NCBI GenBank assembly: GCA_964020975.1
Contig: OZ026630.1
Location: forward strand, 62,991,245 to 63,055,244
Direction of reading: 5' to 3'
DNA length: 64,000 bases
Origin: Hermodice carunculata
Taxonomy: Eukaryota > Annelida > Polychaeta > Eunicida > Amphinomidae
The notes under the pieces were generated by a model, which was not told the origin of the DNA, ran no database searches, and was given only the letters and a program-made list of their open reading frames with translations. The translations under genes were made by a program, and so were the position numbers. Positions within the stretch are counted from its first letter, which is position 1. Each line of letters opens with the position of its first letter. Below are positions 36,730-47,425 of the stretch, piece by piece.

Positions 36730-36770
<41 letters not shown>
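36509..36770. repeat. (TA)n microsatellite split by a MITE
   Basis: Short (TG)n leads to about 45 bp of (TA)n up to 36558. The tract resumes at 36733 for about 38 bp, ending TGTGTGTAT. The intervening 174 bp is a MITE. Confidence 0.95.
36559..36732. mobile_element. pogo/mariner-like MITE inside (TA)n
   Basis: Left tip CAGTGAAACCTCATTATAAC and right tip reversed, CAGTGAAAACTCGTTATACT, form a 24-bp inverted repeat with about four mismatches. Internal words ATCTGACATATTC repeat. CAGTGAAACCTCGTTATAACGA-type tips with TA duplication are well known for Tigger/pogo-related MITEs. No coding capacity. Confidence 0.85.
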
Positions 36771-36777
<7 letters not shown>

Positions 36778-37755
36778 ATTTACATATACATGTACATCAA
36801 AGGTTCTTATATTTGAATGGTTCTCCTGACAAAATTATATGCCAACAAACAGAATCTGACAACTGTTTGTTTTTTGAGGAAGCTAAATCACTTCACAAGT
36901 TTGTTCACAGTTTCTCTGATAATCACGAAAAATGACCTTCAAAGGAGATGCTGAGTTAAATCAGAATTGTATGATATGTTTCACTTGGCTCACATTTATA
37001 GGCAAGAGCATAAAGGACTTAGCAACTGAAGCAGGAAAAAAGTTAAGGAGAGAAAATCAAAACTTCCCTAGCATCAAATAAGCCATCTGCATTTATTTTT
37101 TAATAAATTTATAATTCAGCACTTAAAAAATAGGCTTTTATGCACATGCATGTAATATGCATGGAAATTACAAAAAAGTCAATTTTAGAATATTTTATAT
37201 GCCATATACCTTTAGTATGATCACTTAATGCAAGCGTTTCTTAATTCTTTTAGCATAAAAGACAACATGATAAATTTTTCAATTTTCCTGGCAACAGTGT
37301 TCTCATCCCAGGTACATGTGACTAGCATGTGCAGCTGTGACAGGCAGCTGACAGATGCCAATTTTAGCAATTGTCATCATGTGATCCAGGACAGCTTAAC
37401 AGTTTAACATCTAGTATGTAAGATATATAATGCTGGCTGGTCTTACCCTACAAAATAAAAGCCACTGAAACAAATATTATCTTTCAGTCTCTGAGTGGCT
37501 CCATCTGTGGCAAAACTGGTCAGACTACATGTCAGCTGGCTTATTGGTATCAAAACTGTGTTATACAAATAGCAGTCCCACTGGCATGCAACTGGTGGTT
37601 GTCTCATGTTCCAATATGACTGCCGAGATGTGAATGAAAAATTTCCATTAATTAGTCACAGGCAATAGACTCTGACTGAATACAGTCTACTGCTTGTTTG
37701 AGGAAGGTGGTCTGTACTTCTCCACATTTTGCCAGGAAATAGGGATGCTGTCCCA
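36771..37755. other. No gene seen
   Basis: AT-rich; GCAACTGAAGCAGGAAAAAAGTTAAGG near 37020 may be a remnant right end of the TTAA family. Confidence 0.4.
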
Positions 37756-38252
37756 TTAACCCTTTCCTTATCAAACTGGCCAAAACTGGTGGAGGTCAAA
37801 TGTCGTCTGCTTCACTGTTTTTGACTAATTTCAACAGTAAGGCCTTACAAAATAAATTTCCTGTTTCTTGTCATTCTCCTCCTACTTCTGACCTACAATT
37901 TCAATTTTTTTTAGTCAAGTCAAACCAAATATTGTCCACTTGATAAAGTGTTAAAAAAAGAACACTTTTACATGCTGCTGGGGATAAAAAAAAATATTCT
38001 AAAAACATCGTAATTTGCTGATGTTCTGTTAAAAAAAAATAAAAAATTTTCAAAATTTTTTAAAAATTTAAAAACTGAACTTCTTTTATAGTGCCCTAAA
38101 GAAAAACAATTTGAATGAGAATAGTAGATGAGATCTATCAATATAACAAGACACAAGGCAACAGCTTGCCTAGGCCTGGGTTGGGTGCTAAGTGCCCAAC
38201 ACATGCCAAGTAAAGCTGCTGACTCAATCTAGCTCAAGGGGGACAGCATTAA
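37756..38252. mobile_element. TTAA fold-back MITE, copy 9, split by an insertion
   Basis: The left half (TTAACCCTTTCCTTATCAAAC to ACTAATTTCAACAGTAA at about 37841) and the right half (AGAAAAACAATTTGAATGAG at about 38099 to GGGGGACAGCATTAA at 38252) are contiguous in other family members. About 255 bp of foreign AT-rich sequence lies between. The hairpin in the right half is AACAGCTTGCCTAGGCCTGG / CATGCCAAGTAAAGCTGCTG. Confidence 0.75.
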
Positions 38253-39325
38253 GTTGGAAATATGTGTACAACTATTCTTAGAAGCTACAGTATTATTGAC
38301 AACTAACCTGTGTTTTCATAGACCATAAGAAAGCATATGAGCTATTGATCGCCAGCTGATGACTGTGGCCCTGATAATGTTGTTCCTGTTCACATTTGTC
38401 TCCCATCAAATGATAGGCTTGCAACAAAAAAATGTACGCTTTATATTTAAAAAACATTCTAAATGATTGTTTGTGTTGCGGGCACACCACATGTTCACAC
38501 ACACTCTCATGATATGGTGTTACATGTAGTATACCACTTGTTCATAAAATATTTTCTTTATAAAAATGTAATATATGTACCTTTGTACACACATCTAGAT
38601 GTTAAAATGAAACACCAATAACAATATTTTAATATACTAAAACCAAATGTGCATCCAAAGTTCGAGTTTGTTTGCCCCTCACATCTATGGTTGATAACAA
38701 AACGGCTTAAGATTCTATACCTTGCTGTACAAAAAAAATGGAAATTACAAAAATAATTCACCGATTGATCATGACCAGCTTTATAAAAACTTATTTCAAA
38801 TGTATTTTATCATAAAAGGTCAACGACACTGGATTCCTTGAGCAGGCTGCTCTGGCAAATGCTGTTATCAAAATTACATGTACACCACAAGAATTCTACA
38901 TCATGAAGCGATGTACTCAAATCAATATGTACCAGCTGAACTGAAAGCGCATCGCATAGTAAACCATGTCTTAATTTACAAGATTTTTTTAAAAATATGT
39001 TTATTAAAAGGCAACTAGGTCTGAAAATCAATTTTATTCCTTCTAGTAACATTTGAGATGAGTTAGTATACACACATACACCCATAAGGATAATCTGTGG
39101 GACATTCACTCTAAGTCTTCTTAGAAATAGCTATAGAGAGACCACAAGTACAGTGTGTTGGTCAAACTGCAGACAGCATACTACTATACTAGTATACATG
39201 TGCAGTTTGCACACAACATTAGAAGTGACTCAAAGACAAAGTAGCTGTTTTACATTGTGCACTAAACTAGAACCCACAATTCATTACCATCCACTTACAA
39301 ATATACAGTGTATCTTTGTTTATAG
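38253..39325. other. No gene seen
   Basis: Short minus frames only; no domains. Confidence 0.4.
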
Positions 39326-39329
39326 AATG

Positions 39330-39585
39330 CATCATGGCATGTCTTAGTTATATGAATATACAAACATATCTTGTCAGAAATGCAGCATGTTTTAGTTAAA
39401 TGTATATACAAACATATTTTGTCAGGAATGCAGCATGTTTTAGTTATATGTATATACAAAAAAATACATGTATCTTGTCAGGAATGCAGTATGTTTTAGT
39501 TATATGTATTTAAAAACATATCTTATTAGGAATGCAGAATGTTTTAGATATATGTACATTTACTTAAAAACATATCCTGCACTCA
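39330..39585. repeat. Tandem repeat, about 55 bp x5
   Basis: Units of the form GGAATGCAGCATGTTTTAGTTATATGTATATACAAACATATCTTGTCA, with lengths varying between about 48 and 60 bp through changes in the TATA/ACAAA part. Confidence 0.85.
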
Positions 39586-40044
39586 TTCTGCCACAAGGAG
39601 TACATCACAAAGTGGTTAAAAACTCAGATACAAATGATTTGTATAGCAAGCATTTTAAAGCAGGAAAATATTTAGACTGTAACACCTCCTCCAATACTGC
39701 CCAAGTTTAAACAAATCTGTTGGGAGTGCTGACCTGTGACTGTGTTCAGTGATCACCAGCCAATCAAGGTGGGTGGGCAACTGCCTCTGAAAGCTGGGAT
39801 GACCAAATCTCTATTTCATTATGACTGCAATTTTACTTATCAAAGTATCAACAATTGTTTTGTCTTACACAGTCACATTGTATTTCTGAACATCATTAGA
39901 ATTGCAATAGTCTTACATGTAAATCCCTGAGCTCTGGAACAGGTTGATGCAAAAGCATGTTAATCTCTCAAGTATGTCCCATGTAGCGCCAAGCACAAGA
40001 GAGCATTCCTGTAACACATTTTAAGCAATCAGAATGTGTCTGGC
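39586..40044. other. No gene seen
   Basis: No supportable feature. Confidence 0.4.
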
Positions 40045-40835
40045 AATGCAAGGACTGAGAGTACACTTGGCACAGTACTCAAAATGGACTGAAAAATGTA
40101 GAGTGGGCCTGTGGAGTACTGAGAGTGAGCCAGGCATAGTATGAAACATTTATAAAATATTAAGAGTGTACCACTACCAGGCAAAGTATGACACACTCAT
40201 AAAACACTCAGAGTGTAGCAGACACAATATCAGATCTATGTAATGGCACACTTATAAAACTCTGACTGTACTGGGTACAATATGGTACACTTATTCAATG
40301 CTCAGAGGGTACTACTACTAGTACAGTATATGGCACACTTCAAAAATACTTATTGTACCAGATATAGAATGGCACACTTATAAAAAGCACTCAGAGTACC
40401 AGACACAGTATCTCACACTTGCAAAACACTTGGTGTACCACAAACAGGATGTCACAACTTATAAAACACTCAGAGTGTACTAGGCACAATTATGGCACAC
40501 CTATAAAACACTCCAAATGTAGCAAGCACAGGTATGGCACACTCACAGAACACTTAGAGTGTACCAGGTGCAATTATGGTACACTTACAAAACACTCCAA
40601 GTGCGCATGTAGCAGGCATGGCATGGTACAATTACAAAATACTTCGAGTGTACCAGGTACACTTATAGCACACTCACAAAGCACTTCAAGTGTAGCAGGC
40701 ACAGTTATGGCAAAATTATAAAATGCTCAGAGCTGGTGTACCTGACACACTTATGGAACACTCCAAGTGCAGCAGGCTTGATACGGCATAGTTACAAAGT
40801 ACTGGGAGTGCGTTGGACACCACAGGACACCATTA
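40045..40835. repeat. Degenerate minisatellite, about 52 bp x14
   Basis: Variants of AGTGTACCAGGCACAGTATGGCACACTTATAAAACACTC repeat for almost 800 bp. Spacing is near 52 bp with indels. Units differ strongly at the edges and are more alike in the centre (40440-40700). Open frames across the centre are periodic with the unit and not evidence of a protein. Confidence 0.9.
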
Positions 40836-41869
40836 TCAGACACTTAAATCATGTGGTCAGCACAGCAGATTCAGGATTCACTTTGAAGTGTTTGCAAAAT
40901 TCAAAAGCCATTATTCGAGTCCAGCTGTTGCATGTTATTTCATATGAATTAATTTGCAATTAAACACATTCTCGCTGTTTGATGAAAATAATTTTCCAAT
41001 GATTGCATTTACTAAATTCCATTACATGCAGATTCAAGACATCCAGTGCAAATTCATATGACATGGAGAAATTACAAGAAGTCGACAAAAATCATTCTAT
41101 CCAAAATGTTTTCTTCAGATTGACAGGCAAATTGAGACAGTAATTTATGTTAAGCAAATAGCAAATTATCCCCTACAGCAAATTGATGAAATGAATTTTG
41201 TATTGTTAATATCACAGTTTATTTCATGATACGGTAATTACTTTTTCAATATTTAGAGCTAATTGTAAATTCATTATAATGCAATGTCAGATTCAGGCAA
41301 GAATGAAAAGGAACGATAAGCAAAATTTCCAAATGCACAATATTTGCTATACATTCATGTAGTTTGCCTGAATAATGTTATTTCTACATCTATGGGCAAT
41401 TTTTTGTGCAGTATTTGACTTGTATATGTTTCTACCTTCTACAAAATAATCAACAAAGTCTCTGTGAGATATCATGCAAATGCACAACAGTTTTTCATTT
41501 GAATAAAAAAATTAAATCCCTTCAAGAAATTAGAGTCGATATATCTGTCTGTTGCATGGCTATGTCAGCGATGCGCAGGAAGAATTCATTAGAGTTTAAT
41601 GTTTAAATTGCAGAATTACGTTACTATGATCGCTTTGCACACAGTGCTTATGCCGTTGCAGCCAAAATCTATGCAACATGGCTGGAGTTTTTAAATGAAT
41701 ACGTTAGCCTGGCATGAATGCATGCTGCTTTGAGAAATCAATGATATACATGTGGGCGGCCCCACCTCTTTGTATTACATGTGTCAGTATCTTAAAGAAC
41801 TCTATTTCATGTCAGCAACAGGGGCTTCTGAAAACAGGGACCTTGGCCCATTGATCTTACTAACCCTTT
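40836..41869. other. No gene seen
   Basis: AT-rich unique sequence with no coding signal. Confidence 0.4.
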
Positions 41870-42030
41870 GCACCTGACTTATATGACTTAGTTTCAGACT
41901 GAGTCAACAGCTTTCTTTAGCTTGATGCAAGTTATCTTGAAGGGCCTCACTTACAATTCTCTTTCATTATTGTTGAAATTAGTCAAAAACACTGAAGCAG
42001 ACAACATTTGATCAGCAGAGGAAAAAAAGT
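41870..42030. mobile_element. TTAA fold-back MITE, copy 10 (deleted)
   Basis: Starts CTAACCCTTTGCACC. It has GACTGAGTCAACAGCTTTCTTTAGC but no right hairpin arm, then TTATCTTGAAGGGCCTCACTTACAATTCTC and AAACACTGAAGCAGACAACATTTGATCA. The right tip is degraded. Confidence 0.7.
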
Positions 42031-42919
42031 ACTTCTAAAACATGGCTGACAACAGCTAGGGTCCTATTTACACTGAAAAAATATACCACCTAATAAAAAT
42101 GTACAGAACACTATTGGTGATGACCAGTACTTCTCTGTGCTGGAAACTGAGGTATGCCCTTATTAGGGATTGCACACTTTTAGGATAAAAGGGTACTGCA
42201 TCCACTTTATCACACCTGTGGCTTACACAATCTGTGGATCCACAATCTGCCTTATCCAGGTAGAAATCAGTCACCGTTTTTTTCCACAATGATGTTCATT
42301 TCCACCCACTACATTGCTGTAGTGATTAAACGAAAAGTGTTTGACTCAGCCTCAGGATGAATTACAGCACCGTGATAACTTCACCCATACATCACTTTAC
42401 ATTGTATTCTACATGTTCTAGATCAGCAATCCATTGCACCTTCTGGCCATCCTTCAGTTCACTTTCCTGCCTTTGAGGCTCAAAATTAGCACCAGCCACA
42501 AGCCTAATGCTGGTAAAAATTTTGTCTGGATAGTGGAGATTTTTTCCTTTGGGTATTGTGTTTTTGTCTCAACATGCATTTTAATTGGTTAAAGGTTAAA
42601 TAACCAGGAAACGTAAAAGCCACTGACAGTAGAAAAGCAAATTGACCAAAAGCCTACAACAAACAAGAGGGCTGTGTGCTCAGTCCATGCTCAGCTGACC
42701 TAGCCTTGTTCACAAAATCAAAGTTGCAACTGAATAGACCTGTGTTGAGCTTTGGCTGACAGCATATGACATTTAGAAGTATTACTAAGATTTGCCTTAA
42801 AAAAAAATCATAAAAAATACAAATTTGACTGCAGCATAAGAAATTGAAGAATATTTAAAGAGAACTTTGATAAATACATTGCTATTTGATGGAGAAAATA
42901 CATGATATTGAGTATTAGA
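42031..42919. other. No gene seen
   Basis: No coding or RNA signal. Confidence 0.4.
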
Positions 42920-43985
42920 ATGCCCAGTGACTTACATAGTAATCAATAAGAAAAGTTCTTTGCTTTTACAGATAAGCACCCAAATTGAAAAAAAAAAAAA
43001 AAAAAAAAAGTTAAAAATCAGAAATCCACAGCAATGCCAACTAGTGAACATCCTTGTTTAACCTTTGCACAAGTAACAAATCCACCAAGTTTCACCTTAA
43101 TCTGAAAGACGGTTCACAAGAAGAAGTCAAAAATAGTGAAAACACACAAAAAATCATAAAAAAATAGAATTGCAGTGCCACCTGGAGAACAAAGTAAGAA
43201 CTAGAAGTCCCTAGGAGTGTTCTTGTGCGATATCAAAGCAATCGGGGGAGCAGTTTGAGAGAAAAAAGATTTGCCCCCCCCCCAACCCCCCCCCCCAAAA
43301 AAAAAATCATGAAAAATCCAAAAATCATAGGAGTGTGACCACTTGAACAGACTTGGTAGAGACCAACCCAAGGTACATTGCCACCAATTTTGAAGTGAAT
43401 CTGGCTGATGGTTTCATAGAAGAAGTCAAAAAATATGAATTTATATTGGCATGCCCATTGATTTACAGATGTACATAGTAATCAACAGGAAAGGTGCATT
43501 TACCGGTAAGTACTCAAGTTGAAAAAATTGTTCAAAATGAGGAATCCACAGCAGTGCTGCTTAGTGAACATCTTTGTTTGACCTATTCACAAGAAACATG
43601 TCCACCAAGGTCCAGCTTAATCTGAGTGACAGTTCTGGAGAAGTTGAAAACAGCAAAAACACACAAAAAATCATTTAAAAAAAAACAAAAAAATTGCAGC
43701 ACCACCTTCTGAACAAACTAATGAGTCTTTCCTGTGTGATATCAAAGCAATTGGGTGAGTGATTTTGGAGAATATTTTTGAAGATTTACCCCAAAAAGGA
43801 ACAAAAAATTTCATAGAAAATCCAAAAATCAATGGAGCATGACCATTTGAACACACTTGGTAGAGACCCTCCCAAGGAAGATCCCTACCTAGTTTCAAGA
43901 GGATCTGGCCACTGGATTTGGAGAAGTCAAAAATGTGGATTGTGGATGGATGACAGACTGATGGGCTATAGACGATGGAGCCTCC
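42920..43985. repeat. Tandem duplication, about 531 bp x2
   Basis: Unit 1 begins TGCCCAGTGACTTACATAGT near 42922. Unit 2 begins TGCCCATTGATTTACAGATG near 43453. Both hold GAAATCCACAGCARTGC-like, ACCTTTGCACAAGTAAC/ACCTATTCACAAGAAAC, CATAAAAAAAT and GGTAGAGACCAACCC/GGTAGAGACCCTCCC blocks. Unit 1 has extra A21 and C-run tracts. The end GACTTGACAAGCCAGCTGAGC resembles other mollusc-type dispersed repeat termini. Confidence 0.8.
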
Positions 43986-44028
43986 TAAAAGCATAGCTGA
44001 CTTGACAAGCCAGCTGAGCTAAAATGAG

Positions 44029-44419
44029 TTAACCTTGCACCGCTAAAATCAAGCTGGTGGTGAAATGTCATCTGATTTATTTGTGTTTAAATTTCAGGTG
44101 TAATGAAAAAACAATTTGACAGAGAATTCATTGTTTCCATTAGGATTCTTTTTTCAGGGGTCACAAGACTGGAAATTCAGGGGAGCAGACCAGATTTTCA
44201 CCAATTTTACATGTAAATAAAGCAACCCTGTGAACCTTTAGAATTTTCTCGAAGGGTATTTCATGCTTTGAAAGGGTAATATACCCCTATTTGTGGGTTA
44301 ACAGAAACACTGAGAATTGTAGATGACACATATGGTAACATGGCTCAGGTCAATAGTTTCCTTCATACTATAAAGGATAGCTGTTGACTTGGTCTAAATT
44401 CAATGGGGGGAAGCACTGA
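44029..44419. mobile_element. TTAA fold-back MITE, copy 11, split by a 183-bp insertion
   Basis: Left half TTAACCTTGCACCGCTAAAA to CAATTTGACAGAGAATT (44128). Right half GAGAATTGTAGATGACAC (44312) through TCAATAGTTTCCTTCATAC / AAGGATAGCTGTTGAC to GGGGGGAAGCACTGAA. GAGAATT is present on both sides of the inserted block, as expected for a target duplication. Confidence 0.75.
44129..44311. mobile_element. Small insertion inside copy 11
   Basis: About 183 bp bounded by GAGAATT direct repeats. Its ends (GTTTCCATTAGG at left; reversed right end GTTTCTGTTAACCC) look like short imperfect inverted repeats. Contains GGGGTCACAAGACTGGAAATTC. Family unknown; hAT-like duplication length is one option. Confidence 0.5.
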
Positions 44420-44584
44420 ACAGAAATCCTCAGATTGTGCATGTGTATATCTCTGGAGAATATTAGATTAGACAATATTCTGAGTGCAGTGAGGTTCTGC
44501 TTCAACAGCCTGCATTGCCAAAGGTCAGCAAGTTCATCCCCTTAAGCAACAAGTCTATTGCAGACACTGCTGCTATCACATACA

Positions 44585-44882
44585 TTAACTCTCCCTCTTG
44601 AATTAAAACTGAGTCAACAGCTTTACTTGGCATGGACTGGGCACTTAAACAGCTTTCTTTGGCATGGACTGGGCGCTTAAACAGCTTTCTTTGGCATGGT
44701 TTTGGCACTAAGTGCCCAACCCATGCCAAGGCAAGCTGTTGACCTGGGGATCTTGTCTCATCTACAATTCTCAGTCGAATTGTGTTTCATTATATGCACT
44801 GCTGAAATTAGTTGAAAACACTGAAGCAGACAACATTTGATCACCAGCCAGTTTTGGCCACTTGAAAGGGGCAAGGGCTAAT
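44585..44882. mobile_element. TTAA fold-back MITE, copy 12, with triplicated arm
   Basis: TTAACTCTCCCTCTTGAATT start. The hairpin's left arm (CAGCTTTCTTTGGCATGGACTGGGC) is present three times in tandem with a 32-bp step, facing one right arm (GTGCCCAACCCATGCCAAGG). The rest matches: ATCTACAATTCTCAGTC, AACACTGAAGCAGACAACAT, GAAAGGGGCAAGGGCTAA. Confidence 0.85.
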
Positions 44883-45722
44883 AGTATAAGCAAAAGTGAA
44901 GTGAGTCACCTTTCAAGCCCAGAACTGGGTGTGACCATAATGCAGGAAACTAAGGTGTTAATCCTTTTTTCTCTAAAGATAAGTCTCTGACAATCTTAAG
45001 ATGATAACACGATTTGCCTGAGCTGTGGCCATAAGGTGAAAAGACTGGCGGGCAATTAACCTAATCCATTTGAGTTTGGAAGTGTTACTTCATTTACTTG
45101 ATAGCTGTTTAACAACAAAGGCAAATGAGATACACATGTGCTGTAATAACTAACAGGTTTTGTCTCTGTCCTGTCTATGCAATGGCCATTTTTCTTAGTA
45201 CTAAGACTCTTTGGTGTCTCTTCAACATCACAAGATCACATGAAATAAACACTTAGCAGAGCATTTACCTTCATTTACAATGTTTGTGTATCATTGAAAA
45301 CACCTACATGTAGTTTCAATGTGCTGATGCAGATGTAGACAACTGAAGCTGTGTTACATGTCACGGTGTACCACACTGAAAAAAGTCCTTGCAGCCAACA
45401 GTTTTCAGCACAGCCACTCCAATTCAATGTCATATAATGGCATAACAGTCATAATGAACCCTCACATCACTACTGGCTCAATCAAGGCTTGGATCGATCC
45501 AGTTTATAATTACTGCAGGGCCTGCTCCATTTCATCCAGAAAGCATTTACTGGAATTGTTGCAGCCATTGCACAAAGACATTTTTTACAGTATAATTGAA
45601 AATCCAATTTTTGCCACACAGCATTGAATGTCTGACATGTTTTTTTTTTCTTAGCAGTCTTCACTGATTGTATGTGTCACAGAAAAGTTTTGGATGAGAA
45701 AGGTAGATGTGATTAATGATAT
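44883..45722. other. No gene seen
   Basis: Unique-looking; short plus frame at 45358-45627 without domains. Confidence 0.4.
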
Positions 45723-46239
45723 CAACCCTTTTCCCTTAAAACCAACCAAAAACCAGCTGGTGTTCAAATAATGTCCATTTCAATTTCAACAGTAACAGAA
45801 AACAATTTGGATGAGAATTGTAGGTGAGACCTATCAAGATAACATGCCCCAGGTCAACAACTTTTTTGATATGGCTTGGGATATAACCCAACCCATTCCA
45901 AAGAGAGCTACTGACCTAGTCTTAACCCTTTCCCCCTTAAACTGGCCAAATCCCGGCTGGTGGTCAAATGTCGTCTGCTTCAGTGTTTTCAACTAATTTC
46001 AACAATTATGAAAAACAATTTGACTGAGAAATGTACGTGAGACTTATCAAGATCACATGCCCCAGAGTACGTGAGACTTATCAAGATCACATGCCCCAGG
46101 TCAACAGCTTTCCTTGACATGGGTTGGGCACTTAAATTTCACTTAGTGCCCAACCCATGCCAAGGAAAGCTGTTGACTCAGTCTTAATTCAAGGGGGAAA
46201 GGGTTAAACTCAGTCTTAATTGAAGGGGTAAAGGGTTAA
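45723..46239. mobile_element. Two TTAA fold-back MITEs back to back
   Basis: The first (45723 to about 45925) has ATCAACCCTTTTCCCTTAAA, ACCAACCAAAAACCAGCTGG, AATTTGGATGAGAATTGTAG and a decayed hairpin. The second (45922-46207) is the best-preserved copy: TTAACCCTTTCCCCCTTAAA ... GGGGGAAAGGGTTAA, with a 34-bp hairpin centred at about 46132. Within it a 35-bp block (GTACGTGAGACTTATCAAGA) is duplicated. An extra copy of the right tail (46208-46239) follows, ending TAAAGGGTTAA. Confidence 0.9.
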
Positions 46240-47425
46240 GAATGATTGACAGCTTGCCTGAAGCCAGCTTTTGCTCTTTAGCTCTATTTGTGAAGTCAAG
46301 CTGGTGGTCACTTCTGACAGACCACTCTTCCAGGCAAGACACAACTGACTGGCAGACTTGGCTTCAAGTAGTATTTCTAGGTTGTTTGTGAGACACCTGG
46401 TTTGAGAGATCACACTTTAATGTTACACACACCAACCTTCCAACACAGGTCTACCAACATGTACCCAGGGCATTTTTACAATTCGAGGTTTGTTTTTTTT
46501 TTTTCTTTTTTTTTTCTTGCATTTCCTACAACACATCATATTCCTTTAATATTTTCCCAAGGAGAAACCAGTACCTAAATGATTGCTGGCCATTCATCTC
46601 TATTAGCATGGGTTAGAGAGGACATGTGTATGTTCTCAACCAACACACCCATGCCATGTGATATGATCTGCAGGGCCAGAATTTCGCAAATTATTGCAAG
46701 AATCTATTTGGATTTTTGTCAATTAGTTTTGTTTTTAAAAAAAGACAAGTTTAGGAGAATCTTCACGAGAATGGATTCTCGGATTCTCGCCGAAATTCTG
46801 GCCTTGATCTGTTTCTGTAACTCTAACACCTCTGCAAGGGACAGCATCCAATGTGATCATTGCTTTTCTTTTTCTGCACAGTGAAGCACCCACATGTTAA
46901 TCCCTTTCACCATGAGATATTTCTCAACAGTGTTGTGATTTGCTATCTTTATTTAAGCAGAGGCTCTCCCTTGATGTTCCCCAGATTAGAAAAGATTAGA
47001 ACTAGGTTTTGTTCATTAAGGATTTGCATGCATGCAAAATGTTCATATAGAGCATGTTATGCACACATGTACATTATAATTAAAGGCCCATATCATGATT
47101 CAGCTGCACATAGCATCTCATTTATACCTGGAACACTCTTTATCTGGGCTTGTCTCAGTCCCCCCCCTCCCCCCCCCAAAAAAAAGGCATGGCAGATATT
47201 CTGATATTCTTCTGAACCTACATGTATAGTGGTCTCTGTCTTGAAAGCCAACTTGTTCAGCTACTATATTTTTCACATACTGTATGCTTCCTGTGAAGAC
47301 CATCAGCTTTGAAATGATCCAATTTAGTGAGCCCTATGAGGGTCACTCATAAAAGTGTTTACTCCGTGCATTGAGCATTTACCTTTACTATCCCTGAAAC
47401 TATCAAGGTTAAACACAAACTTAGT
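46240..47425. other. No gene; fragments of CAGT-type MITEs
   Basis: Words such as CTGACAGACCACTCTTCCAGG (about 46313) and ATAGTGGTCTCTGTCTTGAAAG (47226) match internal and terminal words of the TA-flanked CAGT MITEs. They are scattered fragments without clear ends. T-runs near 46494 and a C-run at 47160. Confidence 0.4.

Noticed and set aside
43671-43994. 107-codon minus-strand frame
   Set aside because: It falls wholly in the second unit of the 531-bp tandem repeat, and the first unit has no equivalent open frame.
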